DNA from: Pelecanus crispus
Lineage: Eukaryota; Chordata; Aves; Pelecaniformes; Pelecanidae
DNA: 64,000 nt
Assembly: GCF_030463565.1 (NCBI RefSeq)
Contig: NC_134660.1
Location: 689,501 to 753,500 of the forward strand
Reading direction: 5' to 3'
A program made the translations under genes and the position numbers. Shown here in pieces: positions 1-12,095 of the stretch. Within the stretch, counting starts at the first letter, position 1; each line of letters opens with the position of its first letter. The notes beneath the pieces are model-generated. The model made no database searches and was not told where the DNA came from. It saw nothing but the letters and a program-made list of their open reading frames with translations.

Positions 1-1189
1 GATGCTAATTCTTTCCAGGAGCTGTTGTAAACAGTAAAAGCTCTTGCTGTCTCTGTTAATCTTTCCATCTAGAGTCAGTCTGGGGAGAACTTCCCCCTGC
101 AAACTGAGGGCATCAAGGTTTTCTTTTGGTGCTCTTTCCACACAGCTCTGTCCCAGGACTGAAGGGTCCAAAAGACAAGGAAAAGCCAAGAGAACACCCT
201 TCCCAAATGTCATGCTGTGGACATTCCTCCCAACTGGCAGCCACCTGCAAACAGCTCCTACTATTCAGCAGAGGGAAGTGAGTGCAAATCAGGATGAGAC
301 CGCCCCACATAAAATCTACAATCTGGTTGATAACCTTACAGTTTTAGGGGTTTAGCTCTCCAGCTCAAGCCACAGCACCCTACTGACAGCCCATTAACTC
401 CATCAAGAGCAAGATGAAGGTCTCATTTCTTGTTCTTTAGTAGACGTTTACCCCATTCTTTAGGCAGGCAGTCTTGCCCACAATTGGCAATCAATAAGCC
501 ACAACTGGCAGTCTTTAAGTTAATCTGATTTTCAAGCCAGTGCAGCCCTGCTGGTGTGAAACCAAAGAGGTCTTTGCAATTAAGTGTTCAGTGTCAGCTT
601 GTCTCCGCTGCCACTGAAGGAGAGCCTACTGGAAAACCTCCCGCTGCCTTCAGTGAGAGTTAAATTAGAGTACTGCTGAGAACTACCAAAACCACTATCT
701 TTTAGTGATTTTGCTTGTCTACAAGATGATTTTACGATAGCACTGGACTTGGAGAATGGATATGGCTTAGGACAACCTCTGTATTCAGGTCAAATCATTA
801 AACGATACTTTATTCACTTGCCACTTTAAAACTAGCTCAGACTGAGAATGACAAATATCAAGGATCCTTTCATATCTGCAAGAGAGCATTTTCATGTAAA
901 GGATTTAATGCAAATGAGTGTGTGTCACAACTCTTGTACTTCTTACACACAGGGAACTTCCCCAAGAGTGCATGAGCAAACCATTTACATGGTATTGAAA
1001 AAGAGATAAGGCAGACAGATTGACTGACCAGCTGAGAGCAGTGCAGTACACAATGAGAATTTTGTCCCAGTCTAACGTGTAATGCCTGGTCTTTCAGACA
1101 GTCTGGAAATCCTCTGAATGACAGGAGAGAAGCAATCTGAAGCCGGAGTCCATACCTGCGGCACACTACTGAACTTGCCCATATGAAGG

Positions 1190-1230
1190 TGTGCACACAC
1201 ACATGCGCACACAGACATATGCATGCATCT
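1190..1230 (+). repeat. Imperfect (CA)n microsatellite
   Basis: GTGCACACACACATGCGCAC followed by ACAGACATATGCATGCATC: a decayed CA/TG-rich simple repeat. Confidence 0.7.
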
Positions 1231-2177
1231 CCTGCCTGGCAGCAACACCCTGTCTGGCACTCAGCCCAGCTCGTAAATCAGGGGCTGCAATAAAAGCAGA
1301 ACAGCATTTCTGACAAGCAGGGCAATATTTATGAGTATCTGCAGCCCTCCTTCACCTCCTAATTTGGACATTGCCCTTATTAAACATTCCTCCCTCCCCG
1401 CAGCTTCCCAGTGAATGGGGCAGCTCCTGGGGGAACCTGAGCTGAACTCCGGTGAAGAGCAGTGCTTGCTACGACCAGAGCTTGGAAAAAAGAGTCAGCA
1501 AAGCATCTGAGCTTGCTTGTTGTGGAGCCTGACTCCAGAGGAACCCATCACCACGGAGCAGAGCCAGCCAGGCCTCCAGTTGGTTCCAAAGCTGCTGATT
1601 CAGGCACTGATACACCATCAAAAACTCCTTTGCTAGCACCAGCCCTTCTCCCCTGTGCACCTCATCCAAGCCCTTCACTGTTTCAGTATCACCTTTTCCA
1701 GCTTTTGGCCTTGCCACCCACCTTTCTCTTACTAGTTCTCGAGTTTTCTCACCAGCTTTCTGGCTTTCACCCCCAGATTGAGGTTTCTTACACAGATAAC
1801 TGCCCCGGGGCCCTGGTCTGGTGCTGGTTTGCCCGTGCACACTATGTTACTGCCACTTACAGCCTGTTCTGAGGCTTTATGCGGTTCAACATCTTTCATA
1901 TGGAGCTGAGTTCAATTTCCATTGCCAGAGCTGGAGACCAGCATTTACCAACTGATCTGTATCTGTGTTGTTATTTACTGGGGTTATGGTTCTGCCCATA
2001 GCTGCTTACTGAGGGGAAGAGGCCATTGCACAAGACACAGAGCGGGGAGAGTCCCCATCCAAAGAACTTGGGTCCAGACTCTTGGAAGGCACATTTTGAC
2101 TTCATGGGGCAATGGGAAGTTGGAGCCTGAGCACACCTGAAGATCTGGGCCTTAGAAAGGAGTGAAGAAGCTGAATT

Positions 2178-2290
2178 ACTACCCCATTTCACAGGTAGGA
2201 ACTGGGCATGGCGATGATCTAGGGAGTCCGCAGCAAAGCTGGACTTTGGTTCCAGATCTCCTGAATTCAGCACAATACCTAACCACAAGA
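2178..2290 (-). mobile_element. MIR-type SINE remnant
   Basis: CTACCCCATTTCACAGGTAG, then AGTCCGCAGCAAAGCTGGAC and TTCCAGATCTCCTGAATTCA, TAACCACAAG. This is the reverse-complement order of MIR ('ccattttacagatgag ... ggcagagc ... gaacccagatctcctg ... taaccac'). Confidence 0.6.
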
Positions 2291-5200
2291 GATTTTCACA
2301 ACAGGAGGAGCTGATGGCCAGACTCTGCAGCTATCCAGGGCTGCAGCTTGCTGGCAGAAGCAAGAGAAAACACCCACCTCCCTCCCCACTACATTGATCT
2401 GCTCCGCTCTGGGGGGACTGGAGCAAACAAGCCCCCCGAGCATCTGCTTGGATACTTCCTGACGTGAGCTTTTTTCCTGCATCGTGCCTGCTGCGTTTCA
2501 AACTCTTTCCTCACCCGCTGCGGAGGTGTCACAACACGCCTGTGTCTGAGCCCTGGGAGAGAGGGGTGAAAGAAGGGGAGACTGTGGTAAGCTAGTGCTT
2601 ACAGCCATCTCCCACTGGCTCCAGCACTCACACATGAGTGCAGCCCTTTCCTGGGGGTGGTTAATCCACACGCAGACAGAGACCACATTAGCCTTGCTGA
2701 GAGCTTCATCTCACAATGGAGATAACGGGTTCGAGGAGAGGAGGGGTGCACGGGGGGCTGGTTGGTGGTAGGGGGGATCGTTTCGTGCTCTCTCTCATCC
2801 ATTTCCCTGCTCGTCTCTAAAGGGCAGGCAGGAGCCTGTAATTTGTGGGGATGAAGAGGCTGGTTCCTTGGGCGGTTAGAGCCTCGCAGACTGGAAGTTC
2901 CTCCCCAGCAGCGTCTGCCACCACAGCTCTGGGCTTGGATTACTTACTGGGAGGTCTTCAAAGCATGAGAGTGGAGGTGGGGAGCAAAACAGAATTGTCA
3001 GCCCCTTCCTCTACTGCACTGGCTGTCACAGCAAGCTGAGCCGAGAGAGAAGGGAGCCAAGGCAGCGTGGCCTCCCCTGGAAAGCACGCACCACAGCCCT
3101 GTGTGGTCCTTGAGAGCTGGACCTGTTCACTGGCTCGGTCACTGTCAGCTAGTCTTGGGCAAAACTGTAGGATAATACTGGAATACTTAGTAACGCTACT
3201 GTTCTTTGCATTGCAGAGGCACTTACGGGCCCTCAGCTAAGAGACTGCCCCTACCTCAAAGGCAAGACACGAAATGGGAAACCTGGAAAGCCAACCATCC
3301 GCGCAAAGCACAGAGAGAATGAGGTGCTGTATCTCCTGAGCCCTAGGCCATTACCCTCCCCAGTAAGCTGCACCACCTCCATCCCAGGAAGGCAGAGAAC
3401 TGTAATAGGACATGTGGCTGCAGAGCCTTCATTTTTCTCCCCTGGAAGGGACTGGAGGCCAAAGGAGATGGGCCACCCCCAAGGCTGACCAGGAGGCGTT
3501 ATGGTAAGACCATTCCTGAGTCAGTGACGCCTCCTCTGCAGCATCCATTTGGCTTGGCACTGGGTCCTGCCTGGAAACTGGAATTGAAACATGCTTGATC
3601 CAGTGAGAGTTAAATCAACATAGTCCTTCCTGTGCATCTCCCTGCTTTCTCCAGTGGGAAAATCGTCCCTTTTCTTCTCCCCAAAGCACAGAGGCCTTGC
3701 AATCTGAAGGGCTCCAAGTGTGCAGAGCCCTTCAGAATTCGTGAATGAATCCACTCTCTAGTCACAAGTGCAGATTTTCTGGCATGTTCACAACCTTGCC
3801 CTTTAGCCTTTTTCATCAGACGGTGGGCTGTGTGGCCAGGCTATGCATTTCCTATCTGTATTTGCTCCTCACAAAGCAAGGGTGATAGCAGTTGTAGTCC
3901 GACCCTTGCACCTCTTCCCAGAAAAGAAGAAACTTTCTCACTGGGAAGAAAAATAAATGTTTCATTTTCTGTGTTTTTCTGGGAAAGCATCCAGACACAA
4001 GGAAGGAGGAAAAAAACCCCAAGTCCCAATATTCCCTGTTTCAGATCAACTGGAAAAATAAAGTTCATTCTTGGAAAGAGAGCAAAGGAAATGGTTTAAT
4101 CTCAGACTGGTTCCAGTCCCAAACTGGTTTTGCTTGTGCACACACAGAGCCCCTCCCAAGTGCCCTGGTAGTTTCCCAGGGGAGGGAACCTTTTCAGAAT
4201 CAGCAGTGTAATTCAAGATGGGTCCTGCTGCCCCAGAGCTGTAATTTACCCTATGTACTTCAGACATCAGTGTCCTTAGAGCCCAAAAAATCACCCTCTG
4301 CTACTGCTGGGGTAAAGCACAGTGCTGCTGGTGGTGGGAATTACAATCTCTAGAATGAACCAGGACAATTTGGGGTTCCAAATCCATCTGTGGCAATTAA
4401 AACAACATCAGTGATACACAGTCCTTGGAAAAGCCAAGGGAATTGTAATGGTCAAATGCACTCATGCTCTCACAAGGGCTGTGAAACGCAGAAACAGGGT
4501 CCAACTCCCCTCTCATCAATGCCAATATAAACCTGAAGTAAATCCACTAAAATTTATACTGGCGTGAGTAAAAGGAGCTTCCAGCCAAGTAACTTTTCCT
4601 GTCCTTGACAGCAGGTTTCTCCTTCACTGAATTTGTCTGTCCTGGCTAAAGCATTAGCACTGTGAACTTCTTGCAGCAATGCCCTGCCCCAGCAATGCCA
4701 GGAGGACCCTGGCAGGGCAAGCCTTCCCAAGAGGAATGCCATGGCGTTTAGTTTGAAGAGCCATGCGGCAATGAAGTGTCTATGCCACCTGAAGATCCAG
4801 AAATGCAACAAAGCTGTCAAGAGGGCTGCATTCAGAGGTAAATGCCTAGGGACAAACTCGCAGCTAGAACTCCAGGGGCCTTTGCAGCAGAGCTACCTCG
4901 CATTGCATTATAAAACTTTCCTTACGATCAGCACCTTCCCTTTAGCTGCCACCTAAATTTTGACACCAGTGACGCTACAACCAGTAGGATGGCATAAGCC
5001 TCGCAGCCCTGAGAAACAGCGAAACTGCCGTCAGCTGCAGCGGGCATCTCAGAGGACTCCATCGGAGCGGTGCAACTGCGCGTCCCTCCAGTAGACCAGT
5101 AGATTTACACCACAGTAGCTACTAGATTCATGACTAGATCAGCTCCAAGTATTATCTGTTGGTTAAAATCAGATGAAAATTTCCAACTGCGATTTCCATT

Positions 5201-6689
5201 CCAGGCAGTAGAAGCAAGAACTGTAGGATCAGGGCTACGAGGCAGCTTAAATGCCATGATGCCAAGACAGTACCCAAGTTGGTTATGTCCCTGCCTCTGC
5301 TTTGTATTCCTGCCAGCTCCCGTGACCAGCCTGCTCTAACGCTGGCGACCAGAGGCCTAGCCACAGTAAGCGCCTGTCTCTGGAGGGCCCTCCCAGGAGG
5401 AAATGTGGTTTCACAGTGGCTGCTTGTCCGTGGGATCTATTTGGAGACCCAACCCCGCCCTCCCAAGGGCTTGATGGATGACCAGCCAGGAGGATAAAAG
5501 GCTTTCCTCTTAAAGAAACCCAGCTAAATATAAACCCTTGCTGGCTTTAATGTGTCTTGAGCACTAACTAAAACCATCTGCAATGGTAAATCTGCTGTCC
5601 CAGGCCCAACCATTGTCTCACATGCAGCTCCGGACCCGGGAAGCTGCAGAAGCCTGCAACAGGCCAGGCTGACAAAGATGGGAGCAGGACGGAGATGCAG
5701 CCCGGGTCATGATGCAGCAGAGACTCTGGGCTGCTCCAGGCTCAGCGGTGCCCCGTGGGAGCCAGCTACAACACAGAGCACTCCCGAGGCTGTTTAACTT
5801 CATGCTGAGAGTAAGGGGCTGGTTTAGCCTGAACATTGCTTGGGGGAATGCAAAAGCAGTTCAACACCTCTTCCCTTTCTCCCCTTGTCTTTGCAGAGGC
5901 TGTTAACTCGGGAAGCAGGGTAGAGTCTACACTGGGACAGCCAGAGTTCAAGTCTCTTGGCAAAACAAAGTGGAGGGACTCCAGCATTGACTCTCCCCTG
6001 CAGCTTACCTCAGCAGTAAGGGGTTTCCTAGGAGTCAGGGCTGACCTAGTGAGTCTGTTAGAGGAAATCTGTACAGGAATCTGGGACTAATAAGCATTTA
6101 CTAGCCCTGAGGTGCAGTACAATGAGAAGTTTGGTTTAGCCAAAAGCAGCTAGGAGAAACCTGGCTCATTCTACCAACAGCTTGTGGTGATACTGTGGTG
6201 GAACAAGCATCCTTACTGCAGGGACATGGGAAAGACCTGAGGACAGACAGTTAGGTAAGAGCCCTCCCAGGGTTTGGATGTGATCGGTCTGCAGTGGAAG
6301 GAAGCTCTCATGACCTCTTGCTGCTGTTCGGAAAATGTTCTGTCACTATCATAGTGTTATTCAACCCATGAAGTGCTAAGCAAGCCCACTACCAGGTCAT
6401 ATAAATACAAATGGAAAATGACGGGACCTGCAAGTTGCTTTACAGAACAAGAAGCTCCATTTTCAGTGCAGCTCTGTGGAACTAGGACAACCACCAGCTT
6501 CCCTGGTGCTCCAGAGACGGAACTGGGCCCACCACTAAAGGCACGAGTCTCCGCACATTTAGGCATCAAACTGGGTTCTTCAGCACAGACCACCTGAGGA
6601 TCAGACCCAGCTGGGACAGTAAGAGGTCCACAGCGCACACATCCACCTGCTCCGCAATAAGAGCAGACAGCACGGTTCTTCCATGCCAG

Positions 6690-6930
6690 CCGCAGCCCAG
6701 TCCACCCGCTCCCCCGCCTCCCTCGCCCCGCTCTCCCCACCCTCAACCACCGAAGAGCCTGGCGCTCTCGCAGCCTCATGCAGGGAGAGCTGTGGTCTGC
6801 GCTGCGCCAGGGCTCCCTGCCAGCCTTCGCCAATGGCTCCTACGCCTCCGAGCCCAGTTTAGAAGCCTCGTTTTACTGCTTCCCAAACACAGCGGGTTCG
6901 GCTCAGTGCACCTTCTCCGGTTTACTCTGC
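6690..6930. other. Small GC-rich patch
   Basis: Locally GC-rich with a C-rich block (CCGCTCCCCCGCCTCCCTCG) and several CpG. It could be a minor promoter or enhancer island. The open frames crossing it match nothing I know. Confidence 0.3.
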
Positions 6931-8784
6931 GGAGGATGCAGGCTTGAAATAGAAAAAGGAAGGGACACCTAAAAATAAAACGTAATTACAGAGGGAAAGG
7001 GTGTTTGGAGTTCAGAGCTCTTGGCCCTGCTGGTAAGCGGTAACTGAGGCTCCAGGCTCACTGTTCCTGTACAGATGGGCAGATTTGAACCTCTTAGGAA
7101 AGATCCTAGATACCAGCAGCTGCCTTGAGCCCCAAAAGCCCAAACGTGCCTGCGGGGAAGCCCTGTGGCAGTCAGAGGTACCAGCAACCCCTGCTAGAGC
7201 TCTGTGAGGCGTCTGTACCAGCCAAACACACACTGTCCTGTCCTGAGCGAGCAGAGAGCTCGCTTCATCCCCCTGGGACACCTTCTACAAGTAGTGCAGC
7301 GGGCTGCTCTTGGAGTGCCCCAAGGTCACACCCCAGAGCTGGGGTAGGGCGAAAGGATGGGCAACAGCCTTACCGAGGTTTATTGATGCTGCCCTTGGGA
7401 CGGAGGTGCCTGCCTCGCTCCCTCAGCTGACAGTACCTCGGGCATGAAGAGTTTCTGCCAGTTTCTGGGGAACATGAGAGCAAGCCATGGGCTGAATCTG
7501 AGGCAGCTGGAGTCCTCTGCTCCGTGCCTGTCCTTACCTGAGCCTGACAGAGAACCAAAGGGGATGAAAGACATTTCTCTACTCGTGCGTGACCACAGCT
7601 GGTGAAGGAAAAGCTCAGTGCCCAACTGGCTGCTCCATGGAGGGAAGGGGTTTGCTGAGTCCCTGACCCCTCTGATAACCTGCAGGATCAAGGAGTTCAG
7701 ACTTTTCAGGGCAGAGGGCTAGAGCAAGGAGGACAGAAGCAGCCGCCTGTGCCTGCCACCAAAACAACACACTAAAGGGGTTTCCCAGTGGAGGCCCAGA
7801 TCCAGCCCTGCTGGTGTAAGCAAATGTGACTCCACTGAGCTGAAGAGGAATTGGGAATTTGCTGTCATCTGTGAATGTTGCCTACAGAGCTAACGTACAG
7901 TTACACCAGGACCGTGTTTGGCCCTGAAGCCTTGGATACGAAGATGGAAAGGCAGCACAGAGGCTCCTGCTTCTAAGGATCACAGGCAGGTGCAGGGCAA
8001 CAAGAAATTTTCAGCATTTAAGTCCTGTTTGCTACTACTCTGTTATAATTTAGATATTCTCCTGCTACCTAATTGTCCCTCTGAGGTGGTCCAACCACCA
8101 AAACTTAATGAATGGCTTTCTCAGCATCTAACCCCATCTCTTTTTACAGGTGATGAACTCCAGGGAGGAAACAACCAGTGGATGGCCACGAAAAAGTAGC
8201 CCTGAGGCCCTTTGCACTGACTGCAAATTCACACTCTTTCCTTCTCCCACCAAAACAAATCCACCTTTGGGATGGAGCACAGGAGCCACGCAGCAATTCT
8301 TCTTATCAGTTTCAGGTAAGTAATATCCTAAGCTGTCACGGCGCAATTAATGACCTAAGCCATCAGGTTTGAATCTGGTCTGGCTGAAAGCATCTCCACT
8401 AGCATCATCTCCCCCCTCCTCGCCCTCCTGGGAGTGACTCAGAGGGAACAGCATCACCTGCTGAATCATCAGGAAAACTTCCTGCACAAGCCGGCTCCAT
8501 GGGGAGAACTCCCATGCAGAAATCAACTGACCAAGCCAAACACCGCTTTGCTTGTGGGAGCTGCAGGGCTGCTGGCCAAGAAATGATGGGGCCTGCCCTG
8601 GGTGTCTCTGCTCAGTAACACTCCCGATGGAGGGATTTCTTGTTCGTCGGGGTTTCCTGACTTAATATGGGCCCAAGTGTGATTAGCAAGCATGTAAAGA
8701 CCCAAGGGTATTTGGGGAATTAGCTTCATGCTAGCTGTTGCACAAATCTGTCACAGAGACAGCCCCTTCCCAACAGCTGGAGGG

Positions 8785-8905
8785 GAACCGAAGCACAGGG
8801 AGCAGTGACTTGCCTGAGGTCGCACAGCCAGCTGCAGGCTGAGCTCGGAAGAGCATCCACCTCCCCACGTCGCCTGTCTCCAGGCCTGTGTTCAATCCTG
8901 CAGAC
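8785..8905 (-). mobile_element. MIR-type SINE remnant
   Basis: AGTGACTTGCCTGAGGTCGC, ACAGCCAGCTGCAGGCTGAG, then CAGGCCTGTGTTCAATCC. The reverse-complement MIR core 'agtaacttgcccaaggtcacacagctag ... gagcc' is plain. The 169-codon minus-strand open frame here passes through this repeat. Confidence 0.7.
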
Positions 8906-11451
8906 ATTACAGCCTCCAGCTGAATTCTGCTACGCTGGGCATTCAAGGTGCACTCCTGCTCCCACTGCAACCCATCGGTGGTTTCACAGTAGGAACAAGA
9001 TAGGACAGGCAGTGCTTCCCCCATGCCGCATCCTTTCCCTTTGCCTGAGGAGGCTTGGTTATCTCGTCTCCTCAGCCTGATAGTCTCCGTCTGTCCGTCT
9101 GGGCAGGACAGAAGCTCTGCCTGTTGACTGCACATTGTCTGCGTCTGTCTGGCAGCCTTGGCTCTCCCTTGTTCCATTGACTGCTCCCAGCACTGTCTCT
9201 GCCTGTCTCCCCGCTCAGGAGAGCAAGCCTGACTCCCCACTGCCGTGCCTCTGGCATTCTGGCAGCATCTCCTGGTGTGTGGGAGGAGGTGGTGGAATAA
9301 GGGAAGAGCTCAGAGTTTAACACGACACAAATCGGATGCTGCAGCACCCTTACTCAGCCATGGGAGGTGGAGAACCTGCCTGGCCCAGAAGCAGGGGCAG
9401 GCACAGCCCCTGGCTGGAGACCTGGGCCCTCGTGCAGCTGTGACTGCATCACGCGACACGAATGCGGATTTGCAAAACCAGGCAGGGATAATATCTCCAG
9501 TGCCACCCTCCCTCTCCCGCAGACCGAGGTAAATCTGCACATGCCAGAAGCGAGGCCAGTCAAAACCAGCAGCGATATGGATTGTGGGCCTGGATATAAT
9601 GGTGCGAAGTGGATGAAAGCTTGTAACCTCCAGTGGCAAACTCGTTTTACAGTGGTATCGCTTTACTAAATGTAGGCAGAGGGGGCCCTTTGACAGTAAG
9701 AAAGGTATATGCCCCAGTGATGACCTTCAAAATAAGATCCCCCCCTTTTATGCAGCCCTCTTCTCCAGCAAGCGCTTTAGGGCTTGTTGGCATTTTCCAC
9801 CAAGCTTTCCAGTGCTGGGTTCCTGCTGGGAGCTGAGGTGGGATCATGGGAAGAAGTAATTCCCAGGACAGGAAAAGTAGAAAAATAAACCACATTGCAC
9901 TAGAAAAAAAGTCCGATTTGATGGTTACCAATGAAAAAGATCTCACACAATCCTCACTACCATACAGAGCACCCCCTAATTCCTGTGTGAGGCCACGTAC
10001 TATGCATGGAAATTGAAACAGGAAGAATGACAAGGTGGGGTACGGGTAATCTGTGGAGGGACAAATGCAAGTCAATGAAATCTCAGCTGACTGTCCAGCC
10101 AGTGACCTGTCCTCCTTTGGAGCTGGCCAAAGTCATGGCTGAACTCCTCATGGCTCACCTTCCAACTTTCTCATTAATGTGTAAATTGAAACTTGTGGAC
10201 TGAAAATGCCGGGCTCACCACTGATCTGCAGACCACTGCTGAGGAGTTACTGCTCTTAGGCTGCAACGGCTGCAGCCCATCTGCCTCAGCCCCAGGGGTC
10301 TCGGCCACCTCAGGCGGAGCCCACTGACTCCAGCGGGTCGTGGCTGATGCAAGGGATGAGACCAAACCCTGACTTCGTGTAGTTCCCACTCTCACCAGTG
10401 CAGCCTCAACACTTGTTTTTCAAAAGCAGCAGGTTAGCATTGTTACTCTAAAGCTGACCTCACTCTGCCCCCCAAATGACAGAAATAATCACAGGAAAGG
10501 CACTGAAAGAGGAGACTCTTGGAGTCCTATCCAGCTCATCTCTCGAGGGCCAAGAGAAGACAGTCTCCTCGGGTCTTTTGCTAGTGACCCTGCTGATGGG
10601 ATTTCTCCCAGGGCTACAGGAACATACCAAATGCTCAGAGGGCTCCTGTTTTTTTGTGACGGTCATCCTATATTTCCCCTCTCTTTCATCCCTTTAGTTC
10701 CAGTTATTTACCTCTCTACGCCCCCTAAAAATCCTTCTCCCTCCTTGGGCATCTTCCAAGAATGTGTATCAGCCCCTCCCCACCATCTGATTCAGCCTTT
10801 TGTCACAAACCAGTCCCTCAAGCTCCAGACCAGTTTACTACCGTCCTCTGAACTCTCTCAGTGGTCATCTTCCGGCCGGAAGGCTAAAATTTTCCTCAGG
10901 GTTTACTGCCCGCAGTCAGAACCAGATTTTCAACAACATGCAGCACATCAGCTTGGAGCTGGTCACAACGAAAAAGCCATCTATTCCTTCAGGGAGGAGA
11001 TAAGAGATAGGTCCTTCAGAAAATACGCCAACTCTCTCCCACCTCCTGACACCATTGCACACACACCTTCACATCCCGCAGCATGTTTCACTGCTTGTTC
11101 ATATAGCGGTACCATGAAGTCTGTATCGTAATTAGGGCACCGAGGTGCTAAGATAATGGAAATAAAAAAAGAAAACCATGACTTCTTGAGCTGTAACAGA
11201 TGGTACATTCAGACTGAGAGTCCTTCTCCAAAAGGGGAAAATCCTGAGCATTATTTTTATACACTTGCAGACCTCTGGGGCAGGTCGAGTCGATTTTAGT
11301 GAAAACTGCAAAACCAGAGGAGCTTGACTGGAACTGATCAACATCAAAGTCCCTTTTGGTGTAGGAGGCAGAGCCTCCTGTTGCTGGCTGCATATATTGC
11401 AGGCAGCAGATTATTAAAGCGCTCTCTTATTAACTGCATGGCACAATATTT

Positions 11452-11466
11452 AAAAAAAAAAAAAAA
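11452..11466 (+). repeat. 15-base A run
   Basis: Uninterrupted A tract just before a GC-rich stretch. No retroposon body is recognised upstream. Confidence 0.85.
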
Positions 11467-11519
11467 TTTGCAGCCTACTGGTGACATCTTTGGCCACCCA
11501 CTTCCACTGCCAAACGGTG

Positions 11520-11730
11520 ACATCAGAACCGCGGGGCCGTAGGTGTTGCTGGCAGGCCAAGGGCTGAGCTGGGTCGGTCCCGGCCGGGCAGGGCCAGGGG
11601 CAGAGGCATTGCCCAGGGCCACTGGCGGTGGAAGGCCAGTGCCATCTACGGGCTGCGTCCTGCCTCGGCTGCCCTGTGTGCTGGCCTGGGACCGGGGACA
11701 GGAGTGGGGACAGCTCTGGCACAAGGGACT
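11520..11730. other. Small GC-rich patch
   Basis: GC-rich segment (CCGCGGGGCCGTAGG, GGTCCCGGCCGGGCAGGGCC) in otherwise moderate-GC DNA. A candidate minor CpG island without an identifiable exon. Confidence 0.3.
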
Positions 11731-12024
11731 GCTGCTCTGAGCTGCCACCAGTCAGCTAAGGAGAGGGGAAACTGTTGCATGCGAAGAGTGCCCAGCTGGA
11801 TGGGTTCAGACCCTGCTAGCAGAGAAGCTGTCGCTTGTGGCAGTGGGAGAAGAGAAGGGTCACGTCCCCTTGCAGCAGAGGCACCCGCCTGGGTTCCCAT
11901 CTGGCAGACTGGCTTCCCGCTGAAGTGTCTAGGACAATATGGAAACCTCCTCGATGGGAGAAAAACAGATGTCTCATCCCTCAGAGTTATGGGGACAGCA
12001 GGCACCCCCGGACTCACAGCTGAG

Positions 12025-12095
12025 GACAAGGCAAGCGGTGTCTGTCGTGAAAACAGAGAAACTAAGGCACACAGCGGTGAAACCATCTGTCACAT
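12025..12095 (-). mobile_element. Possible MIR-type remnant
   Basis: Contains GAGAAACTAAGGCACACAGC, similar to the reverse-complement MIR segment 'ggaaactgaggcacagag'. Short and weak. Confidence 0.3.

Noticed and set aside
1462-1872. 136-codon open frame on the plus strand (with a 123-codon frame opposite)
   Set aside because: Starts at TTG, has Pro/Leu/Ser-rich random composition, and the opposite strand is equally open; no recognisable protein.
8731-9240. 169-codon open frame on the minus strand
   Set aside because: It runs through a MIR-type remnant, has repeat-like composition, no family match and no flanking splice logic; a chance frame.
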